This document shows positions 58,441 to 64,000 of a stretch of 64,000 bases of DNA, piece by piece. The DNA is taken from contig JACHLF010000003.1 in assembly GCA_014204435.1 (NCBI GenBank), positions 1 through 64,000 on the forward strand. The letters are read 5' to 3'. The stretch's first letter is position 1, and each line of letters starts with the position of its first letter. A program made the position numbers and the translations under genes. The notes under the pieces are model-generated. The model saw nothing but the letters and a program-made list of their open reading frames with translations, ran no database searches and was not told where the DNA came from. This stretch comes from Mycobacteroides chelonae (lineage in GTDB: Bacteria > Actinomycetota > Actinomycetes > Mycobacteriales > Mycobacteriaceae).

Positions 58441-58607
58441 TGACTGCCGTCATCGTCGTCGTGGCGGTGATTGTCCTGCTTATCGCGGTGCTGGGTCTCT
58501 TTGTGGCAACCAATTCCGGTAGCAGGCCGCGCAACCATGCTGGCGGACCGGACCATCAACAGAGCGGCTACTCGGGCGCAAGCTATGGGCCAGATTATGG
58601 AAGTTAG
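58440..58607 (+). CDS. 55-residue single-helix peptide with a Gly/Tyr/Ser-rich tail
   Basis: The ATG shares its A with the stop of the partner gene (TGATG) and the frame runs 55 codons to TAG 58605-58607. Residues 1-24 are a membrane helix (VIVVVAVIVLLIAVLGLFVA). Residues 25-55 form a polar tail with His33, two Gln, and three Tyr in SGYSGASYGPDYGS, with no cysteine. Tight coupling to the MNIO genes makes it a candidate precursor or anchored substrate. It is too short for usual gene finders. It is unlike known MNIO precursors, which are Cys- or Asp-terminated, so this is a hypothesis. Confidence 0.6.
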   Translation: MTAVIVVVAVIVLLIAVLGLFVATNSGSRPRNHAGGPDHQQSGYSGASYGPDYGS

Positions 58608-59269
58608 CCGGTAATGCTGGGCGCGTGCAGATTTCGCACCGTCGGCGATGACTGCACCTGCTGAGGATCCGGGTAGGTTCCCAGCAGCCGGTCGGCTGTT
58701 CCCGAACTGGTGACGGTGAACCAGTAGTTCTCGTTCTTGAAATGGTGATAGCGGTGGTTCTTCCACACCGCGCGGTAGAGCGCGTGCCGCGGCTTGTAGT
58801 CGGTGTGGACGAGGTAGTGCGTCCACTCGTAGAACACCAGGAACAGTGCGATGGTGAGGGCGAAGGTGAGACCAAGTCCGTTGCGCGGGAAGGCGAATAC
58901 TCCGATCGCGGTCAATCCTGCGATTACCACGATCAGGCTCGGCAAGGGGATGAAGATCAGTGGGATGTCTCGCGGGTCCTGGTGATGTAGGCGGTGATCG
59001 CGCGCCAGCCGGGAGTCGATCTTCACCGGCCCGACCGAGCGCGGACGCCAGTGCAGGATGCCGACGTGAATCAGCCATTCGGCGATGGGCGAGATGGCCA
59101 CCAGCACGATAGGTGTGATTGCATCGGCGATTGTCCAGCTACCCAAGGTGATTCGAGCGCCAAGCAACGCAGTGGACCACACGACCAGCATCCATGGAGT
59201 GGGATGTTTGACGAACTCGACAAGAGCGTCACGCAGGGTCATTCCCTTGCGAGTGGCAGTGCGGGTCAT
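58604..59269 (-). CDS. sterol desaturase / fatty-acid hydroxylase-family membrane enzyme
   Basis: A 221-residue membrane diiron enzyme. Helices flank the His clusters HRLHHQDPRD (about 92-101), EWTHYLVHTDYKPRH (about 148-162) and KNHRYHHFKNENYW (about 169-182), the HX3H/HX2HH pattern of the family. The short length and His pattern resemble hydroxylases acting on carotenoids or fatty chains. The stop overlaps the 3' end of the 55-residue peptide gene by four bases. The start overlaps the GntR gene by four bases, so the two are co-transcribed. Confidence 0.88.
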   Translation of the reverse strand: MTRTATRKGMTLRDALVEFVKHPTPWMLVVWSTALLGARITLGSWTIADAITPIVLVAISPIAEWLIHVGILHWRPRSVGPVKIDSRLARDHRLHHQDPRDIPLIFIPLPSLIVVIAGLTAIGVFAFPRNGLGLTFALTIALFLVFYEWTHYLVHTDYKPRHALYRAVWKNHRYHHFKNENYWFTVTSSGTADRLLGTYPDPQQVQSSPTVRNLHAPSITG

Positions 59270-59994
59270 TTCTCTTTCTCCATCTCGCGTAGGAGGTCGT
59301 CAAAGGCCTTGGTGCCCAAGGCGAGCATCTCGGCGGCGGCGTCTTGCGCGGCATCGGGATCTGCCGCCGCAACGGCATCGGCGAGCGCGTGGTAGTGACC
59401 GATGTCACCGACCTCGGCCGCCATGACGTTCACGAGCACATCTAATGCCCGCACATATGAGTCGCGCATGGTGTTGAACACCAGCCGAAAGGCGATCGAG
59501 TCGGCGGTGCCGATGACCAGCTCCCAGAATCCGAGCGCCTGCCACATCCGTTGCAGTGGATCGTTTTCCGATTCCAGCACGGCGGTTATTGCGCGCAACC
59601 GGTCGGCGACACCGGGGCTTTGGTGAGCTCGCTGCGCGGCCAGTCGCGCGACCTGGGGGCCGATGATGGCGCGGGCCTCGATGACGCTGGCCAGGGTGCG
59701 ACGGTCCACGTCTCCGCCATAGGCCAGTAGCAGCGGGAGCACGTCGAAACCGGCATCGCTGCGGTAGTCACGGATCACCGTGGATCCGCCTTGGCGGATG
59801 TGGATCAGGCCGGAGCGTTCCAGGCGGCCCAGTGCCTCGCGCACCGCGGTGCGCGATACCCCGAGGGCCTCGGCGAGTGCTCGCTCACTGGGCAATGTGT
59901 CGCCGGGCGTGCGGTCGCCGGTGAGGACTTGGGCCGCGAGCTGGCTGAATATCTCGTCGGGTATCGACTGACGGGTGATCGGCTGCAGTGCCAT
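59266..59994 (-). CDS. FadR-subfamily GntR regulator
   Basis: A 242-residue regulator. N-terminal winged helix: FSQLAAQVLTGDRTPGDTLP, SERALAEALGVSRTAVREAL and HIRQGGSTVIRDY. The C-terminal FCD-type helical domain has an Asp/His-bearing core (GFWELVIGTADSIAFRLV, DIGHYHALADAV), which usually binds a metal and an acyl or acid ligand. ATG at 59992-59994. It is coupled to the desaturase-family gene and probably controls it through the palindrome just upstream. Confidence 0.9.
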   Translation of the reverse strand: MALQPITRQSIPDEIFSQLAAQVLTGDRTPGDTLPSERALAEALGVSRTAVREALGRLERSGLIHIRQGGSTVIRDYRSDAGFDVLPLLLAYGGDVDRRTLASVIEARAIIGPQVARLAAQRAHQSPGVADRLRAITAVLESENDPLQRMWQALGFWELVIGTADSIAFRLVFNTMRDSYVRALDVLVNVMAAEVGDIGHYHALADAVAAADPDAAQDAAAEMLALGTKAFDDLLREMEKEK

Positions 59995-60031
59995 GCCGTC
60001 ACGGTAGCACCGCGATTGGTAAGAGGTCTAG

Positions 60032-60042
60032 TGGTCTGACCA
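60032..60042. promoter_or_regulatory. GntR/FadR-type operator
   Basis: TGGTCTGACCA is an 11-bp palindrome of the TGGT-N3-ACCA type bound by FadR-like GntR proteins. It begins 38 bases upstream of the GntR start and ends two bases before the last codon of ridA (stop at 60044), which allows autoregulation of the regulator-hydroxylase pair. Confidence 0.7.
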
Positions 60043-60043
60043 A

Positions 60044-60430
60044 TTAATCAACGATCGCGTCGACCTCGATTTCCACCAAGAGCGCGGGATCGATGAGCGC
60101 CGACACTTCGACCATGGTGGCCGCGGGACGGATGTCCCCGAAGAACTCGCCGTGAGCCGAACCGACCTCACGCCACCGCCCGATATCGGTGACGAAGATG
60201 CGGGTGCGCACCACGTTGTCCAAGGAGGCGCCCACCTGATTGAGCGCCGACCCGATTCGCCGCAGCGCCTCGCGGGTCTGTTCGGCGATGTCAGGGCCTC
60301 CGATCGGGGGCTGGCCCGGGCGCGCCGCAGTGGTACCGGCCACGGCGATGTGGCTGCCCACCCGCACCGCTCGCGAGTATCCGACGGTCGCTTCCCATTC
60401 ACCGCCCGACGAGATCTTCACGCGTTTCAT
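60044..60430 (-). CDS. Rid-family (YjgF/YER057c/UK114) protein lacking the catalytic Arg
   Basis: A 128-residue trimeric Rid-fold protein at the position of Rv2704. Typical are VAGTTAARPGQPPIGGPDIA, RIGSALNQVGASLDNVVRTR, then FVTDIGRWREVGSAHG. The arginine that RidA needs for imine hydrolysis (PARS in E. coli, about residue 105) is replaced: here the segment is RPAATMVEVS. It therefore belongs to the Rid subgroups without the usual deaminase activity. ATG at 60430. Confidence 0.88.
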   Translation of the reverse strand: MKRVKISSGGEWEATVGYSRAVRVGSHIAVAGTTAARPGQPPIGGPDIAEQTREALRRIGSALNQVGASLDNVVRTRIFVTDIGRWREVGSAHGEFFGDIRPAATMVEVSALIDPALLVEIEVDAIVD

Positions 60431-60487
60431 GGCGGTGAGCGTAAGCGGCGGGGATTGCCGGAGGCGATCGAATAATTGGACTGCGAT

Positions 60488-60673
60488 GTGAAGGAACGCA
60501 TTCGCGTTGGCATTCAGCTGCGGCCCGCCGAGGCTCAGAACTGGCCCGCGTTCGCCGTCGGCAGCAACGGGGTGGTGCTCGATTCGGTACAGCCCGAGGT
60601 CAACAACTTCGAGGCCCCGCGGCCGTTGCAGTCGCCGAGTGCCCACATGCCCGGCACGTTGGTCTATAGGTGA
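60488..60673 (+). pseudogene. short ORF resembling the start of an F420-dependent LLM-family oxidoreductase
   Basis: GTG 60488 opens KERIRVGIQLRPAEAQNWPA, like the N-terminus of luciferase-like F420-dependent oxidoreductases. After about 22 residues the resemblance ends and the frame runs into an unrelated stretch (VGSNGVVLDSVQPEVNNFEA) before the stop at 60671. The likely explanation is a fragment left after a deletion. Low certainty; the piece is short. Confidence 0.3.
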
Positions 60674-61360
60674 TCGTCGACCGTGATGTACCCACGGTCG
60701 TCGGTGTTGGGCCGACGACCCACCGCCACGAGACCGGGCGATCCGGCCACCTCGGGGGTGCCCTGGGTGCAGTCGATACCGACGCCCACCCCACTGTCCA
60801 TGCGCGACAGGCTGATGCAGGAGGCGTTGAGCCGGAAGGAGAACCTTCGCGTTCCAGGACCTTCTGGATGATCGCCGACGCATCGGGGGTCCTCACGTTC
60901 CACCAGCCGCGGTCCGTGGTGCAACACCGTGACCCTCCTGCCAAACCGGTGGTAGATCCTGGGCGAACCTCAGTTCCACGTAGCTGCCGCCGATCACGAT
61001 GATGATGTTCGGGGATTGCGTCGGTGGAGATGATCTCGTCGCCGACGACGAGTTCGGTGGGGGACAGAAAGCGGGCGTGCTCGTGGTGGATCGTGCAGCC
61101 TAGGTCCTTGAGCCATTTCTGGCCGCCGTTGCGTGAAGGCAGGATCACCGAATCCTTGCGTTCGCGTACTCGCGCCATGCCCATGCCCACCGACGCCTCG
61201 ACGACCACGCCCCACCGGGCGGCGTCGCGTGCCATGTGGGCGGCGTGGCGCTGGCCACCAGTGCCTTGGTGGGGCGGCACCCCGTGTTCACACAGGTACC
61301 GCCGAACAGGTGACGCTCCACGATCGCCACGGTCATCAGGCGCCCACAGCCAGGCGTCAA
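60610..61360 (-). pseudogene. decayed FAD/NAD-dependent disulfide oxidoreductase (mercuric-reductase-like)
   Basis: Reading leftward, several frames hold pieces of one pyridine-nucleotide-disulfide oxidoreductase in the correct order. First is [20 protein letters not shown] with the redox-active CVNTGC, then [38 protein letters not shown] and HHEHARFLSPTELVVGDEII. The NAD-domain piece VGIDCTQGTPEVAG and VGRRPNTDDRGYITVDDHL follow. Each piece ends in a frame change and the first FAD-binding strand is missing. Inactive. Confidence 0.85.
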
Positions 61361-61369
61361 CGTGTGTGC

Positions 61370-61705
61370 TCACGTGGCGAGCGCCACGGCGGCAACGACG
61401 GTGACCGCGTCATCGGTGAGCGCGGCGGGCAGATTTTAGCCGAAGGCCCCGAGAACCACACGTGCCGAGAAGTCGGGCAGTGCCTTGCGCCTCGGCGTCT
61501 TGGGCAGTTTGTCGTTGACGATCTCACCGACGGCCAGCACCGTGGCGACGATAGCGACGATGAGACTGGCCAGAAATGATGCTCAGTTGCCCTCCACCAG
61601 AAGGCATGTGGCCAATGCCGCCCAGCTCAGCACTGCAAGGGGAGTCATCGCGCGCAAGCCCGCGACGATTCCGATAAGAAGTGTAGTTACGTACAAACCG
61701 GTCAT
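61370..61705 (-). pseudogene. DUF4126-like membrane protein with two in-frame stop codons
   Basis: From ATG 61705 one frame of 112 codons reads TGLYVTTLLIGIVAGLRAMT, PLAVLSWAALATCLLVEGN, then TGA (61585-61583). It continues ASFLASLIVAIVATVLAVGE, NDKLPKTPRRKALPDFSARV, LGAFG, then TAA (61438-61436), and NLPAALTDDAVTVVAAVALAT up to a natural TGA at 61370. GLRAMTPLA and the NDKLPKTP motif are family marks. Nonsense codons without frameshifts suggest rather recent loss. Follows the oxidoreductase relic. Confidence 0.8.
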
Positions 61706-61772
61706 GGGTTCTCCCGATGCGTCAGCCGGATCTTGCTGCGCTAGAGCGCAGACCGGTAGGGCGGCCCGCGCG

Positions 61773-62306
61773 TCAGAACAGGGTGGGGTCGTCGAAACCG
61801 GGGGCGTGTTCGAGCTTGAGCAGTTCGCGTTTGGTCACCACGCCGCCGTATGCGGAGAAGCCATTCAGGCTGTGATCGGCGGCCAGTACCCGGTGGCAGG
61901 GGACAAGCAGCGGAATCGGATTGCGCCCCAATGACTGTCCGACGGCCTGCGCCGCACCTGGCGCACCGACAGTTGCCGCCACCTCCCCGTAGCTACGGGT
62001 CTTGCCGGGGCCGATGGCCCTGGTTGCCGCGTACACCTCGCGGTCGAAATCGGTAATGTCGTCGAAATCCAGGAGAACCCAACGAAGATCGTCGTCCTCG
62101 CCGGCGAGCACACGCCGAATGCCGTCGACAGCCTCGGATACGAACGGCGGCGGCGCCAGGTCGCTTCCCGCGGGACGTCGGATGCGGGCCAAGGTTGCCG
62201 CGTCGTCGTGCTCGGGCAGCTGCAACGCAACGATGCCTTTGTCGCTCCACGCGATGGCGCAGTTGCCAATGGCGGTGTGGAAGAAGCAGTGGCCGACAGT
62301 GCTCAC
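61773..62306 (-). CDS. ogt: methylated-DNA-protein-cysteine methyltransferase
   Basis: A 177-residue O6-alkylguanine repair protein. The acceptor Cys137 lies in PIPLLVPCHRVLAADHSL, preceded by the DNA-binding helix (GKTRSYGEVAATVGAPGAAQ with the Arg finger). The N-terminal half (HTAIGNCAIAWSDKGIVALQ) is the short ribonuclease-like domain. It transfers alkyl groups irreversibly to itself. ATG at 62306. Another damage-repair gene, although no SOS box is seen in front of it. Confidence 0.95.
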   Translation of the reverse strand: MSTVGHCFFHTAIGNCAIAWSDKGIVALQLPEHDDAATLARIRRPAGSDLAPPPFVSEAVDGIRRVLAGEDDDLRWVLLDFDDITDFDREVYAATRAIGPGKTRSYGEVAATVGAPGAAQAVGQSLGRNPIPLLVPCHRVLAADHSLNGFSAYGGVVTKRELLKLEHAPGFDDPTLF

Positions 62307-62378
62307 GCTGTCAGTATGGTCGGACCTACCGACAGGACGGTGTCGCCGGTGGGTCTGTGCTCTGGGGTGGCGTGACAG

Positions 62379-62498
62379 TCACTCCAGTGCGCGCCTCAGC
62401 TCCGCGATCGTGGCGGCCTGCCCGCCGGGCTGCCGGTACAAGGATCGGGCATCGTCCCCGAGTGCTTTCCAGAACTCAAGGACGATGCGGCTGACCTG
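62379..62498 (-). other. 39-codon open stretch in frame after the sigA stop
   Basis: Immediately after the sigA TAG, the same frame stays open for 39 codons (QVSRIVLEFWKALGDDARSL, then YRQPGGQAATIAELRRALE) and ends in TGA at 62381-62379. It contains no ATG or GTG start. The composition looks like real protein, with amphipathic helices, so it may be the end of a lost gene or a readthrough extension. I see nothing else in the gap to ogt. Confidence 0.4.
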
Positions 62499-63935
62499 CT
62501 AGTCGAGGTAGTCGCGCAGGACCTGTGAACGGCTGGGGTGGCGCAGCTTCGACATGGTCTTGGACTCGATCTGCCGGATGCGCTCACGGGTGACCCCGTA
62601 TACCTGGCCGATCTCGTCGAGCGTGCGCGGCTGCCCGTCGGTGAGACCGAAGCGCAGACGCACCACGCCAGCCTCGCGCTCGGAGAGCGTCTCCAGTACC
62701 GACTGCAACTGATCCTGCAGCAGGGTGAAGGACACCGCGTCGACGGCCACAACGGCCTCAGAATCCTCGATGAAGTCACCGAGCTGCGAGTCGCCCTCGT
62801 CACCGATGGTCTGGTCCAGGGAGATCGGCTCACGCGCGTACTGCTGGATCTCCAGTACCTTCTCCGGCGTGATGTCCATTTCCTTGGCCAGCTCTTCGGG
62901 TGTGGGCTCACGGCCCAGGTCCTGGAGCAGCTCACGCTGGATGCGGCCGAGCTTGTTGATGACCTCGACCATGTGCACCGGGATACGGATGGTGCGGGCC
63001 TGGTCGGCCATCGCGCGGGTGATGGCCTGACGGATCCACCAGGTGGCATACGTCGAGAACTTGTAACCCTTTGTGTAGTCGAACTTCTCGACCGCACGGA
63101 TCAGACCCAGGTTGCCTTCCTGGATGAGGTCCAGGAACGCCATGCCACGGCCGGTGTAGCGCTTGGCCAGCGACACCACCAGACGCAGGTTGGCTTCCAG
63201 CAGGTGGTTCTTGGCACGGTCTCCGTCACGGCAGATCCACATCATGTCGCGGCGCTGCGCGGCGGGAAGCTTCTCGCCCTTCTCGGTCAGTTCGGTGACG
63301 ATCTGGGTGGCGTAGAGGCCGGCCTCGATGCGCTTGGCCAGCTCGACTTCCTCTTCGGCGTTGAGCAGCGCGACCTTGCCGATCTGCTTGAGGTACGCAC
63401 GCACCGAGTCGGCGGACGCGGTGAGCTCGGCGTCCTTACGGGCCTGGCGCAGCGCCTCGGACTCTTCCTCGTCCCAGACGAAATCGCCGGACGCCTTGTC
63501 CTTCTCGGACGGCTCGTCCTCGCTTTCGGCCTCAGCCTCCGCTTCGGGCTCCGGTTCGGCGGCTGCTTCGGCCAGGTCGGCCTCGATGTCGGCGTCGTCG
63601 GCGAGGTCTGCGTCCAGATCGTCGCCGGGCTCGAGCTCGGCGTCCTCGGCGCTGCCCTGTGGCTCGAGAGCGGGATCGGTGGCCTTGGCGGCTTTCTTGG
63701 CGGGCGCCTTCTTGGCGGGCGCGGCCTTGGTGGCGGCGGCCTTGGTGGCGGCGGCCTTGGTGGCGGCGGCCTTGGCCGGTGCCTTCTTCGCGGGAGCGGC
63801 CTTCTTGGCCGGCACGGCCTTGGCGGGCGCGGCCTTGGCGGGCGCCTTCTTGGCGGGGGCTGCCTTGGTGGCGGTGGTCTTCGAAGGTGTTGCGGCGGTG
63901 GTCTGCTTCACCGGAGCTGCTTTCGTGGCTGCCAC
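62499..63935 (-). CDS. sigA: primary sigma factor SigA
   Basis: A 478-residue housekeeping sigma-70. N-terminus: about 90 residues of Ala/Lys/Pro repeats, then an acidic stretch ([20 protein letters not shown]). Region 1.2 starts at [20 protein letters not shown]; region 2 has [20 protein letters not shown] and [20 protein letters not shown]; region 4 [20 protein letters not shown] and [18 protein letters not shown] at 63935 with CCCTTTCCT (63943-63951, reading AGGAAAGGG) as ribosome site. Confidence 0.98.
   Translation of the reverse strand: MAATKAAPVKQTTAATPSKTTATKAAPAKKAPAKAAPAKAVPAKKAAPAKKAPAKAAATKAAATKAAATKAAPAKKAPAKKAAKATDPALEPQGSAEDAELEPGDDLDADLADDADIEADLAEAAAEPEPEAEAEAESEDEPSEKDKASGDFVWDEEESEALRQARKDAELTASADSVRAYLKQIGKVALLNAEEEVELAKRIEAGLYATQIVTELTEKGEKLPAAQRRDMMWICRDGDRAKNHLLEANLRLVVSLAKRYTGRGMAFLDLIQEGNLGLIRAVEKFDYTKGYKFSTYATWWIRQAITRAMADQARTIRIPVHMVEVINKLGRIQRELLQDLGREPTPEELAKEMDITPEKVLEIQQYAREPISLDQTIGDEGDSQLGDFIEDSEAVVAVDAVSFTLLQDQLQSVLETLSEREAGVVRLRFGLTDGQPRTLDEIGQVYGVTRERIRQIESKTMSKLRHPSRSQVLRDYLD
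63723..63767 (-). repeat. three perfect 15-bp tandem repeats in the sigA N-terminal region
   Basis: GGCCTTGGTGGCGGC is repeated three times without change (63723-63737, 63738-63752, 63753-63767), with a partial fourth copy. The coding strand gives repeated Ala-Ala-Thr-Lys-Ala units. Multiples of three bases keep the frame, so slippage would only change the length of the basic tail that precedes the acidic part of region 1. Confidence 0.85.
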
Positions 63936-64000
63936 GTACGCCCTTTCCTGGCTACTTCATCGACCGGCATGGGCATGCGAAATCGAGAATCTTGGCTGTC

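Overview
The window is a G+C-rich chromosomal segment from a rapidly growing mycobacterium. It is most likely from the Mycobacteroides (M. abscessus/chelonae) group. That placement is an inference from gene order and content, and I could not run a database search. The order dapB, thyA-dfrA, thyX-dapA-rnj, ftsK, argA, pgsA3, clgR-pspA, recA-recX, miaB, miaA-dapF-hflX, fadE20, lexA/chiZ-nrdR, ideR, sigB, ridA, sigA is the order remembered for M. tuberculosis Rv2773c to Rv2703. There is no intein in recA, a gluABCD operon lies between recA-recX and miaB, and lineage-specific insertions and decayed genes sit between the core blocks.

Layout. 1-11 kb: a truncated SulP transporter, dapB with three small followers, a decayed acyltransferase, thyA-dfrA with a DsbA-like lipoprotein, a frameshifted winged-helix gene, YceI, then thyX-dapA-RNase J. 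11-20 kb: a decayed methyltransferase behind a mycofactocin-type dehydrogenase and a monooxygenase, a TetR regulator, an MpaB-like oxygenase flanked by two related relics, ftsK, an AhpD-like protein, argA and pgsA3. 20-27.5 kb: an antigen-85 relic, the clgR-psp envelope-stress block, two tandem EphG-like hydrolases, a glycosyltransferase, and recA-recX behind clear damage-inducible promoters. 27.5-34 kb: a CGNR regulator divergent from a VOC/PNPOx/NTF2-like cassette, then gluABCD. 34-43 kb: miaB, a DUF349 protein, a DMT-type transporter, miaA-dapF-hflX. 43-54.5 kb: an internally deleted molybdoenzyme relic, fadE20, a GNAT pseudogene, lexA/chiZ-nrdR with several SOS boxes, a headless sthA relic, ideR and sigB. 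54.5-64 kb: conserved small membrane proteins, a DUF692 (MNIO) mini-operon, a sterol-desaturase-family gene with a GntR regulator, ridA, decayed redox and membrane genes, ogt and sigA.

Functional themes. DAP/lysine synthesis (dapA, dapB, dapF), thymidylate and folate (thyA, thyX, dfrA), tRNA A37 modification (miaA, miaB), the DNA-damage response (recA, recX, lexA, chiZ, ogt), envelope stress (clgR, pspA, pspM), sigma factors and iron regulation (sigA, sigB, ideR). Two features stand out. One is the large number of relics (about ten), nearly all in gaps between conserved core genes. The other is the compact MNIO operon at 57.1-58.6 kb, which ends in a 55-residue membrane peptide and is the best candidate here for an undescribed peptide-modification system.
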